Below are positions 46,290 to 54,025 of a stretch of 64,000 nt of DNA, one piece after another (the stretch's first letter is position 1; every line of letters begins with the position of its first letter). The notes under the pieces were generated by a model that worked only from the letters and a program-made list of their open reading frames with translations, was not told where the DNA came from and ran no database searches. Source of the stretch: Parapedobacter lycopersici (GTDB lineage: Bacteria > Bacteroidota > Bacteroidia > Sphingobacteriales > Sphingobacteriaceae); contig NZ_JAMSLW010000003.1 of the NCBI RefSeq assembly GCF_024643285.1, positions 186,001-250,000 on the forward strand, written 5' to 3'. The translations under genes and the position numbers were made by a program.

Positions 46290-47168
46290 CTATTTGCGGA
46301 CGGGACTCACTTTTGTCCTGAGCTGTGCGATGTCCTTTAAAATCTGCGTTGTATTGCTGTGGATTTCGATCTCCTCGCCAACAGGCCCGTCAAATGCCGG
46401 ATTGTTTTCCTGTGTTATTGCCATTTCCGCCGTGATGTGGAAGGCATCCAGGATAATGGTTGGATAGAAGCATTTATTCGTGGTGGGTATCCGCTGGTTC
46501 AGCCAGTTCATGGAAGCGTAACGTAACGAGAACACCACGAAAGCGATGGCGCCGGCCGGCAGTTGCCTACGGCTGATCCAGTTAATTTCCGCCTGCTTAT
46601 CCTGGTTAGCGAACGGAAAGCTGGCATGATCAATTAACCACATGTATCCTACCTTTTCCCGAAAGTGAAATGCGACGATGGCGATGGTAAACTCCAGGTC
46701 CATCCGCGGGCTGTCCGTTGGATAAGCAATGTCTTTCAGGATGTTGAACGTCGGGAGCGAAAACCGGAACTCCCCATCCGGCATACGCTCAACGAAGGGC
46801 TTTACGGAAACCAGCCGTTCAAATGGCGCGTCCGTATTGAACGGAAACCCGACGAGGGGCTGGAGGTCCGCATCGTGCAGATCGCGCTCCCCGATCTCCT
46901 TCCCGGATGCCCGTATACAGGCCGCTACTGCGGCATTTAACCGCAATGACATTTTGCTGTCGCATTCGTCGTAGAAGGGGCGCATAACCTCCCGGAGTGC
47001 CCGTGCCTGGGTACTTGCCAGCCCAAATTCCAGTGCATTTAATTTCGTAGCCAGGGTTTGCTTTACCCGGCCCGGCATTACCTGCATGATCTGTTTATCT
47101 CCGGCTGTCCGGTATACGGTGTTATTCAGCTTGCCATGGATCTTGCCTTTTCTGTCTTGTATAGCCAT
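46290..47168 (-). CDS. conserved Bacteroidota protein, function unknown
   Basis: A 292-residue cytoplasmic protein without signal peptide or membrane segment. The N-terminal 50 residues (GKIHGKLNNTVYRTAGDKQIMQ, KQTLATKLNALEFGLASTQAR as two blocks) look like the start of a family of uncharacterised Bacteroidota proteins, loosely similar to DUF6266-type proteins. The C-terminal half is rich in aromatic residues and beta strands. No catalytic motif was found. It stands alone between gyrB and a 480-base noncoding stretch containing tandem repeats. Function unknown. Confidence 0.6.
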   Translation of the reverse strand: MAIQDRKGKIHGKLNNTVYRTAGDKQIMQVMPGRVKQTLATKLNALEFGLASTQARALREVMRPFYDECDSKMSLRLNAAVAACIRASGKEIGERDLHDADLQPLVGFPFNTDAPFERLVSVKPFVERMPDGEFRFSLPTFNILKDIAYPTDSPRMDLEFTIAIVAFHFREKVGYMWLIDHASFPFANQDKQAEINWISRRQLPAGAIAFVVFSLRYASMNWLNQRIPTTNKCFYPTIILDAFHITAEMAITQENNPAFDGPVGEEIEIHSNTTQILKDIAQLRTKVSPVRK

Positions 47169-47650
47169 AATGAAATACTATTGTGTAATATGATTAGGTT
47201 TTGCTATTTTGGTTTATCCTCTACGCATGCCAACATCCCACCGTACGGCCCTGCCGGGCTTGTATCCCCCACCACAGTGTCTTGTCACCTGCTTCGGGGT
47301 CAATCAGTCGTCCGGCTATCGTGCATCCGGCATGAGTCCAGGTATTTATCGATGAAAACTGGACTCACCCTGGACTCACTATGGACTCACCCTGGACTCA
47401 CTCCGAAGAAGGTGCGGGCAGCATATCCACCCGGTCCCGTACCGGTATGCTTTTGCCAGGTCAAATCAATCAGCAGAAATAGGTTACGTTTAGTTGCTGA
47501 ACCAAAGGTAATGGTTTACATCCTTAATCCCAAATCGGCTGCGTTTCAATGAGATGCAAATCGTGCTGGCATATGACTCATGGAGGGGCTGACCGGTTAT
47601 GTTGTTTAAAATAGTATATTGCAGTTTGATAAACCTTTTTTGCACTAAAC
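47169..47650. other. 482-base noncoding region with tandem repeats
   Basis: Between the orphan protein and the sialidase-like gene no credible gene is seen: the only long plus-strand frame covers the start of the opposite gene and has no protein-like composition. The region holds a cluster of TGGACTCAC repeats (separate entry), the promoter of the orphan gene at its left end, and probably the promoter of the sialidase-like gene near 47600-47625 (TATATTGC at about 47615 resembles a -7 element). Confidence 0.6.
47333..47403. repeat. 11-bp tandem repeat (TGGACTCAC) with one inverted copy
   Basis: Four head-to-tail copies at 47360, 47371, 47382 and 47393: TGGACTCAC followed by CC, TA, CC and TC, so effectively two copies of a 22-bp unit. 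A single inverted copy, TGAGTCCA, lies at 47333-47340. The function is unknown; it could be a protein-binding array or the remains of a mobile element end. Confidence 0.85.
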
Positions 47651-48823
47651 ATGTCAAAAATGAATAGGAAGGATAAAAACGATCTCTTTATCATGGGGCT
47701 GTTTATGGCGGCCGTTTTCTCATCGTGTTCAGGTACCCCATCGGACAAGACAGATCCGCCAAACGATATCACCGGACGGTACCATCTTCCCGCGCTGGTG
47801 GATTCAACTAATAGCGCTTACCTGCGGGGTGAGCTGATTTATTCGCTGGACAATAGGCCTGCTCCACAAAGTCATGCTTCGACCATCGTGGAAACACCGG
47901 ACGGTATGGTCGCCGCTTTTTTTGCCGGTACCCATGAAGGCAATAATGATGTGGGCATCTGGATTTCGAGATTGGTGGACGGAAAATGGACAAGGGCTCA
48001 GGAAGCCGCTAACGGCATCCAAAGCGACACACTCCGGTATCCCTGCTGGAATCCGGTGTTGTTTCAACCCGAAGGCGGAGACCTGATGTTATTTTATAAG
48101 ATTGGTCCCGGACCGCAAACCTGGTGGGGCATGGTAATGACTTCGTCGGATAACGGACGATCGTGGTCCGAACCGCGGAAACTGGGGGAAGACCCGAAGA
48201 TCGGATCATTGCTGGGGCCGATAAAAAATAAACCGATACAGCTGGATGATGGGACGATTATCAGTCCAACAAGTATCGAATATCCGAAAGGAGACGGGGC
48301 GGACCAGGACTGGCGGGTTTATTTTGAGATCAGCAAAGACCTGGGACGTACCTGGGAAGTGGTAGGGCCGATTAATGATGGTGTTGAATTTGATGCCATT
48401 CAGCCCAGTATACTCACGTATCCCGGCGGCAGGCTTCAGGTGATCTGCCGTACACGGCAGGGGGTGCTGGCAGAAAGCTGGTCGGACGATCAGGGTCGCA
48501 CGTGGAGTGCGATGACCGCCATGGACCTGCCTAATCCGAATTCAGGGACGGATGCGGTGACATTGCGTGACGGTCGGCAGCTGCTGGTATACAACCACTC
48601 CACGAAAGAGGGAGAAGAACCTAAAGACCGGAACATCCTCAACGTGGCCGTGTCGGCGGATGGAAAGGACTGGACACCGGTAATGACCCTTGAAAATGAA
48701 CCCGTCGAAGATGGCTATGCTTATCCGGCAGTTATACAGGCATCCGATGGGTACGTACACATTACCTATACATACAACAGAAGGTCAATCAAGCATGTTG
48801 TACTTGATCCTTCGGGCATTTAA
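47651..48823 (+). CDS. sialidase-like BNR/Asp-box lipoprotein
   Basis: A 390-residue exported lipoprotein (lipobox AAVFSSC, Cys at about residue 26). The rest is a six-bladed propeller of the sialidase/BNR-2 type with Asp boxes SDNGRSW, SKDLGRTW, SDDQGRTW and SADGKDW. A FRIP-like arginine motif is not obvious, so activity on sialic acid is uncertain; related proteins act on other acidic or neutral glycans. It is followed by a structured intergenic region and an esterase on the same strand. Confidence 0.8.
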   Translation: MSKMNRKDKNDLFIMGLFMAAVFSSCSGTPSDKTDPPNDITGRYHLPALVDSTNSAYLRGELIYSLDNRPAPQSHASTIVETPDGMVAAFFAGTHEGNNDVGIWISRLVDGKWTRAQEAANGIQSDTLRYPCWNPVLFQPEGGDLMLFYKIGPGPQTWWGMVMTSSDNGRSWSEPRKLGEDPKIGSLLGPIKNKPIQLDDGTIISPTSIEYPKGDGADQDWRVYFEISKDLGRTWEVVGPINDGVEFDAIQPSILTYPGGRLQVICRTRQGVLAESWSDDQGRTWSAMTAMDLPNPNSGTDAVTLRDGRQLLVYNHSTKEGEEPKDRNILNVAVSADGKDWTPVMTLENEPVEDGYAYPAVIQASDGYVHITYTYNRRSIKHVVLDPSGI

Positions 48824-48925
48824 CCATTGTACGTATGCATTCATCGTGGTAATGTGTAGGTACTAAGTAACATGGCGGCATCGCCAAACACAAACAACAT
48901 GCCGCATTTGACAATGGTTTTTTTA
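48822..48925 (+). terminator. structured element after the sialidase-like gene
   Basis: Starting in the stop codon, AACCATTGT (48822-48830) pairs with ACAATGGTT (48911-48919), followed by a T-run to 48924. Inside, short matches continue the pairing (ATGC and CAT on both arms), and a GGCG-GCAT-CGCC hairpin is nested. It may be a large intrinsic terminator, an attenuator for the esterase gene, or a small repeat element with terminal inverted repeats. Confidence 0.4.
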
Positions 48926-48972
48926 TATTCGCATGGAGATCGTAATCGTCTTTAACCACCAATTTTATAACC

Positions 48973-50292
48973 ATGAACAGAATTGTATTCATCCGTATGT
49001 TTACCGCTACCTGCGGGCTGCTTTTCCTTTCTTTATGGGGTGTTGCGCAAACCCAGTCGCGTTCCGCCCAGTTGATCCAGGTACTGGTAACCCCTAATAA
49101 GGCAGACTGGACCTACGCGCTGGGGGAGGAAGCTTCCTTTGAAGTGACTGTATTGAAGCATCAGGTGCCGGTTGAAAATGCGACCGTTAGCTACCGGATC
49201 GGACTGGAAAAAATGCCACCCACCCAATCGGGTGAAGCCACCTTGTCTTCCGGTACCGTCGTGGTAGGCAAAAAAGCCACGCTGGACACCCCGGGTTTTC
49301 TGCGGTGTGAAGTGCGTGTCACGGTTGACGGTGCGGATTACCGGGGATTTGCCACGGCCGCCTTTGCACCGGAATCCATACAGCCTACCCAGCAGCTTCC
49401 CAACGATTTCTGGACCTTTTGGAATGCCGCCAAAGCCGAGGCTGCTAAGGTTCCGATGGATGCAAAACTGACCCTGCTTCCCGGGCGTGGCACGGAAACA
49501 GTGGATGTATACGAAGTTAATATCCAGAACTACGAGCTGGGCACGCGGTTATACGGTATTCTCGCGCGCCCGAAAAAGCCCGGAAAATATCCGGCTGTGC
49601 TCCAGGTGCCAGGTGCTGGCATCCGTCCTTATGCCGGCCTCATTGAGCTGGCAGCGGAAGGCATGATTACGTTGCAGATCGGTATCCACGGTATGCCGGT
49701 AACCTATGAGACTGGCCTTTATAACGACCTGGGTGCCGGCGCGCTCCGGGGCTATCAGTTCTTTAATATGGACGACCGCGACCGGTATTACTATAAGCGG
49801 GTATACCTGGGCTGTGTGCGTGCCATTGACTACCTTTATTCGCTTCCTGAGTTCGACGGCAACAACCTGGCCGTCTGGGGAGGCAGCCAGGGCGGCGCGC
49901 TGGCGATTATTACGACAGCATTGGACAATCGGGTGAAGTACCTGGCTTCGTTTTACCCGGCACTGAGCGACCTCACCGGATACCTTCATGGCCGTGCCGG
50001 CGGATGGCCGCATATGTTCAACGAAACGAATGCACCGTTTATGGCCAAAGACGATAAAATTGCCGTGTCGGCCTATTATGATGTGGTCAATTTTGCACGC
50101 TCGGTAAAGGTACCCGGCTTTTACAGCTGGGGCTATAATGACGAAACCTGTCCGCCCACCTCATTTTATGCCGCCTACAATCAGATAAAGGCCCCCAAGG
50201 AACTCTACCTCGTACAGGAAACGGGACATTGGACGTTTCCGGAGCAGCAGATCAAAGTGCAGGAGTGGCTGGTTGCGCAGCTGCGGCGGTAA
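48973..50292 (+). CDS. acetylxylan esterase-like alpha/beta hydrolase, exported
   Basis: A 439-residue protein with a signal peptide (GLLFLSLWGVAQT). Residues of about 30-130 form an immunoglobulin-like beta domain. The rest is an AXE1-type (CE7) alpha/beta hydrolase: LYGILARPKKPGKYPAVLQVPGAG-like entry segment, the nucleophile elbow GGSQGG (Ser about 305), WGYNDETCPPTS with the acid, and ETGHWTFPEQ with the catalytic His. CE7 enzymes deacetylate xylo-oligosaccharides and other acetylated sugars. The periplasmic or surface location fits glycan use with the neighbouring sialidase-like protein. Confidence 0.87.
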   Translation: MNRIVFIRMFTATCGLLFLSLWGVAQTQSRSAQLIQVLVTPNKADWTYALGEEASFEVTVLKHQVPVENATVSYRIGLEKMPPTQSGEATLSSGTVVVGKKATLDTPGFLRCEVRVTVDGADYRGFATAAFAPESIQPTQQLPNDFWTFWNAAKAEAAKVPMDAKLTLLPGRGTETVDVYEVNIQNYELGTRLYGILARPKKPGKYPAVLQVPGAGIRPYAGLIELAAEGMITLQIGIHGMPVTYETGLYNDLGAGALRGYQFFNMDDRDRYYYKRVYLGCVRAIDYLYSLPEFDGNNLAVWGGSQGGALAIITTALDNRVKYLASFYPALSDLTGYLHGRAGGWPHMFNETNAPFMAKDDKIAVSAYYDVVNFARSVKVPGFYSWGYNDETCPPTSFYAAYNQIKAPKELYLVQETGHWTFPEQQIKVQEWLVAQLRR

Positions 50293-50349
50293 TGTCCGGA
50301 CAAATGTCCCAAAGATTTCAGGCAGCGGGACAGCGCTGCGGGTATCGCC

Positions 50350-50386
50350 TTTGATTACTGGCTAAAATTTCCCAAATTTGGGAAAT
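50350..50386 (+). promoter_or_regulatory. palindromic operator overlapping promoter and start codon
   Basis: ATTTCCCAAATTTGGGAAAT (50367-50386) is a perfect 20-bp palindrome whose end includes the AT of the start codon. Its centre CAAATTTG (50373-50380) resembles the -7 element TAnnTTTG, and TTTG at 50350-50353 lies 19 bases upstream in the -33 position. A repressor bound here would block the promoter directly, and the mRNA would be leaderless or nearly so. Confidence 0.5.
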
Positions 50387-52028
50387 GCGCAGTAAATTTC
50401 TTTTTGGGGCCGTCATTATCCTGGCGGTAATCGGCCTCGTCAGCATGTGGTGGTTACCCGTGCTGTGGAGCTTGGTTATCGTTTTGCCGCTGGTGACGCT
50501 GGGGATAGTTGATATGATCCAGACCCGGAAAGCCATCCGTCGGAATTTTCCGCTGTTCGGCCGGTTGCGTTACCTCTTTGAAAGCATCCGACCGGAAATA
50601 CAGCAGTATTTTGTCGAAAGCGATACGGCCGGCCGGCCCTTCAACCGGCTGCACCGCAGCCTGATTTACCAGCGGGCTAAGCGCGAGCTGGATACCACGC
50701 CGTTCGGCACACAGCTTAACGTATACGACAACAATTACGAGTGGCTCAATCACAGCATCAACGCACTCGATTTCTTTAAGATCAACGAACACCCGCGCGT
50801 GGTGGTGGGTGGCCCGGAATGCACGCAGCCTTACTCGTCAAGTGTGTACAACATCTCCGCCATGAGCTACGGTTCCCTGAGTAAGAATGCGATCCTGGCG
50901 TTAAGCGAGGGCGCTAAAATCGGCAACTTTTACCACAACACCGGAGAAGGCGGCCTGAGCGATTATCACCTGGCAGGGGGCGGCGACCTGGTCTGGCAGA
51001 TCGGGACGGGGTATTTCGGCTGCCGTCATCCCGATGGGAACTTCAATCCCGAGGCGTTTGAGATAAAGGCACAGCATCCGCACGTGAAGATGGTGGAGAT
51101 CAAACTCTCCCAGGGAGCAAAACCGGGTCATGGCGGCATACTGCCAGCCGCCAAGGTAACGGAAGAGATTGCCCGTATCCGGTTGGTGGAAAAGGGAAAA
51201 GAGGTGGATTCGCCACCTTATCACCGTGCATTTACTACACCGATTGGCCTGCTGGAGTTCGTCAAACAGCTACGCGAACGCTCCGGTGGCAAGCCGGTGG
51301 GATTCAAGCTTTGTATTGGGCACCGAAGCGAGTTTGTCGCCATTTGCAAGGCCATGATACAGACGGGTATTTATCCCGATTTCGTAACTGTTGACGGGGG
51401 CGAGGGCGGTACCGGCGCGGCGCCCCTGGAATTCTCCAACTCCGTGGGCATGCCGTTGCGCGACGCGCTGGCCTTTGTATATGACTGCCTCACCGGGTTT
51501 GGCCTCAAGCAGCATATTAAAATCATCGCATCGGGTAAGATTGTCACGGGATTTGACCTGGTCAAGTATTTTGCGCTGGGAGCCGACATCTGCAACAGCG
51601 CCCGGGGCATGATGATGGCACTGGGGTGCATCCAGGCACTGGAATGCAATACCAATACCTGCCCTACGGGGGTAGCGACGCAGGACCCGGAACTCGTGAA
51701 AGGGCTGGTTGTGGCCGATAAGAAGGTGCGCGTTGCCAACTTCCATCACGATACGGTAAAGAGTGCGGGCGAATTGATGGGAGCTGCCGGCATCAAGCAT
51801 CCGGATGATATCCACCGGATTTATATCCATCGACGTGTTTCCGCCAGCCGCATTGAAACGTACCTGGACAGTTATCCCTATATCCCCAGCCGCTGCCTGT
51901 TGCAGCCGCCCTATCCCAAATCCTTTGAACTGCTGATGAAGGTCAGCCGCGCGGAATCCTTTGAACCCAGCTTTGAAGATGTCGATTTCGAAAAATATGC
52001 CTGGGCGAAGAAACCCATGACGGGTTAG
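50385..52028 (+). CDS. membrane-anchored FMN-binding glutamate synthase-like protein
   Basis: A 547-residue protein. Two N-terminal membrane helices (residues of about 6-45) are followed by the FMN-binding TIM barrel of glutamate synthase (PF01645-type): ISAMSYGSLSKNAI, GEGGLSDYH, EIKLSQGAKPGHGG, TVDGGEGGTGAAPLEF. The 3Fe-4S cluster motif C-x5-C-x4-C is present in CIQALECNTNTC. It lacks the N-terminal glutamine amidotransferase domain and the C-terminal GXGXG domain, so it cannot by itself be an ordinary glutamate synthase. The in vivo substrate is unknown. Its stop abuts the end of the convergent flavin monooxygenase gene. Confidence 0.87.
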   Translation: MRSKFLFGAVIILAVIGLVSMWWLPVLWSLVIVLPLVTLGIVDMIQTRKAIRRNFPLFGRLRYLFESIRPEIQQYFVESDTAGRPFNRLHRSLIYQRAKRELDTTPFGTQLNVYDNNYEWLNHSINALDFFKINEHPRVVVGGPECTQPYSSSVYNISAMSYGSLSKNAILALSEGAKIGNFYHNTGEGGLSDYHLAGGGDLVWQIGTGYFGCRHPDGNFNPEAFEIKAQHPHVKMVEIKLSQGAKPGHGGILPAAKVTEEIARIRLVEKGKEVDSPPYHRAFTTPIGLLEFVKQLRERSGGKPVGFKLCIGHRSEFVAICKAMIQTGIYPDFVTVDGGEGGTGAAPLEFSNSVGMPLRDALAFVYDCLTGFGLKQHIKIIASGKIVTGFDLVKYFALGADICNSARGMMMALGCIQALECNTNTCPTGVATQDPELVKGLVVADKKVRVANFHHDTVKSAGELMGAAGIKHPDDIHRIYIHRRVSASRIETYLDSYPYIPSRCLLQPPYPKSFELLMKVSRAESFEPSFEDVDFEKYAWAKKPMTG

Positions 52029-53141
52029 TTACAGTCCGAGATGTTGCTTCAGCTCGCTGGCCGCCGAACGACCGGCACGGTTTGCACCGATGGTGGAGGC
52101 GGAGGGACCATAGCCCACCAGGTGAATGCGCGGATCTTTGGCTACCTGCGTGGCCAGCCTGCCAGCCATGACGATGCCGCCGTTGGGTTCGCGCAGCATC
52201 AGCGGAAGCAGGTGATCAAGCGAGCTCCGGAAGCCGGTACACCACAGAATCACATCTGCATTGACCGTATGGCCATCGGCCCACCGTACACCCTGTTCGG
52301 TGATTTCGCTGAACATGGGCTGCCGGTTGAGCACGCCGCGGGCCTGCATGGCCGTGATGGCAGGCGTCAGGGGGAGCCCGGTGACGGACACGACGGAAGC
52401 GGGGGGCAACCCGCGCCGTACCCGGTCTTCGACCATTGCCACGGCTGCGCGGCCGTCTTCTTCGGTAAAGGAGCCCTCCCGGAATGCCGGAGGCCGCCGC
52501 GTGACCCATGTGGTAGTCGTTACCCGGGAGATTTCGTCAAGCAACTGTATGGCGGAAATACCCGCGCCGACAATTACTACGTGCTTACCGAGGAAGGCAT
52601 CCGCTGAGCGATAATCCTTCGTGTGCAGTTGGGTGCCCTGGAATCGCTGGGCACCGGGGTATTCGGGGATATATGGTGTTTCCCACGTCCCGGTAGCATT
52701 GATGATGCCCTGTGCCGAAAAGAGTCCCCGGTCGGTTTCCACCCGAAAGCGGTCGACCCGGTCACAGATCACCACCACCTTTACCGGCCGGTAAACCTGC
52801 AGGTCAAATGCCCGTTCATACGCCTCGAAATAGTGGGGTACCGCCACACTGGCCTGTACGGTCGTGTCCCCATCCGCTATCGTATCGGCAAAGCGCATGC
52901 CCGGCAGGTCGTGGATGCGGTTGACGGTACTCAGCGTAAGCGACGGCCAGCGGTGCTGCCAGGCTCCGCCCGGGCGGGGCGACTGATCGAGTACGACAAA
53001 ACCCTTGCCGGCCGGGACACCCAGTTTGCTGAGGTGATAAGCCGAAGACAGTCCTGCCTGGCCGGCGCCGATAACCACAATATTGGTTTTGTATATTGCC
53101 TGCGTCGATTGTCCGGGGGATGAATGGGAATGCGAAGCCAT
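52029..53141 (-). CDS. flavin-containing monooxygenase-like FAD/NAD(P)-binding protein
   Basis: A 370-residue flavoprotein with two Rossmann motifs: FAD-binding IVVIGAGQAGLSSAYHLSKLG near residue 22 and NADPH-binding VVIVGAGISAIQLLDEIS near residue 170. The middle of the protein has the WQHRWPSL region of the YUC/CzcO-type monooxygenases, and the end has LWCTGFRSS and the GYGPSASTIGANRAGR segment. Relatives oxidise small soft nucleophiles or act in efflux and resistance. The FMN reductase gene lies 127 bases further up the same strand. Confidence 0.85.
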   Translation of the reverse strand: MASHSHSSPGQSTQAIYKTNIVVIGAGQAGLSSAYHLSKLGVPAGKGFVVLDQSPRPGGAWQHRWPSLTLSTVNRIHDLPGMRFADTIADGDTTVQASVAVPHYFEAYERAFDLQVYRPVKVVVICDRVDRFRVETDRGLFSAQGIINATGTWETPYIPEYPGAQRFQGTQLHTKDYRSADAFLGKHVVIVGAGISAIQLLDEISRVTTTTWVTRRPPAFREGSFTEEDGRAAVAMVEDRVRRGLPPASVVSVTGLPLTPAITAMQARGVLNRQPMFSEITEQGVRWADGHTVNADVILWCTGFRSSLDHLLPLMLREPNGGIVMAGRLATQVAKDPRIHLVGYGPSASTIGANRAGRSAASELKQHLGL

Positions 53142-53268
53142 ATCTTTTGTGACTAAAATAGCAACAAAATACCGAAGTACAAAGATTGCATTACGGCAGG
53201 TCGCACCAATCGGCCATCCCGTTCGTGCAGAAATCCGGCTTCCGTGATAATTTCCGGCTTAACCGCCG

Positions 53269-53826
53269 CTAATCCGGCAGGTTTTTGGCCACCCAGGCAG
53301 CAAAGGCATCGATAAACCCGTTGAGAAATTTCCGGGTTGATTCCTTAACCAGCTGATCGTTGCGGTCGAACAGTTCGCCGGCATTTCCGATATAAGCTTC
53401 TGGCTGCTGCATGGCCGGCATGTTCAGGAATACCAATGCCTGCCGCAGGTGATGGTTGGCACCAAAGCCGCCGATGCTGCTCGGCGAAACGCTCACGATT
53501 GCCGCCGGTTTTCCGTCCCACGTGCTTTGGCCATAAGGCCGCGAACCCACGTCAATGGCATTTTTAAGTACCGATGGAATCGAACGGTTATATTCAGGTG
53601 TTACAAAGAGGATACCGTCGCTCTCCCGGATTTCCTTTCGGAACGCTGCCCATTCGGGGGGAGGGGATTGGTCCAGGTCCTCGTTGTAAAGTGCCAGCTG
53701 GCTGATATCTACCACATGGAGTTCGAGCGATTGGGGCGCCATTGCGATCAGTGCATGGGCTACCTTTTTATTCAGGGACGCCTGCCGCAGACTACCCACG
53801 CAAACAGCTATGTTGTATGTTTTCAT
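53269..53826 (-). CDS. NAD(P)H-dependent FMN reductase
   Basis: A 185-residue flavodoxin-like protein: phosphate-binding GSLRQASLNKKVAHAL near residue 9, and FVTPEYNRSIPSVLKNAIDVGSRP, the family hallmark. Such enzymes reduce FMN or quinones, and can act on azo compounds or chromate. The ATG at 53826 gives the expected start MKTYNIAVCVGS; upstream in-frame sequence is not protein-like. Upstream of, and possibly cotranscribed with, the flavin monooxygenase, to which it could supply reduced flavin. Confidence 0.9.
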   Translation of the reverse strand: MKTYNIAVCVGSLRQASLNKKVAHALIAMAPQSLELHVVDISQLALYNEDLDQSPPPEWAAFRKEIRESDGILFVTPEYNRSIPSVLKNAIDVGSRPYGQSTWDGKPAAIVSVSPSSIGGFGANHHLRQALVFLNMPAMQQPEAYIGNAGELFDRNDQLVKESTRKFLNGFIDAFAAWVAKNLPD

Positions 53827-53960
53827 ATCTATATAAGCACAAAGAGGTGCAAAAGGTTTTCGTTGGATTCGGCTAACCTGATGGATAATCCGGGCGGACC
53901 AGTATGCGGATCTGTCGGACGCGTTGCGATTAGCGGGAGCGGGACAGGCCCGTTGTCTGT

Positions 53961-54004
53961 ACCAAAAACACAGCCGGGCTGCCTTTTTAGGCAGCCCGGC
54001 TGTG
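53961..54004 (-). terminator. intrinsic terminator of the cytochrome c lipoprotein gene
   Basis: A perfect 16-base stem (53969-53984 with 53989-54004) around a 4-base loop. On the minus strand it is followed by five T residues, so it ends transcription of the gene at 54026. Confidence 0.9.
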
Positions 54005-54025
54005 GCTGGTAAGCTTGTGATGTGG

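Noticed and set aside
47058-47552. 164-codon plus-strand frame over the tandem repeats
   Set aside because: It overlaps the start of the opposite orphan gene and includes the repeat array; no motifs, and the start is inside an unrelated gene.
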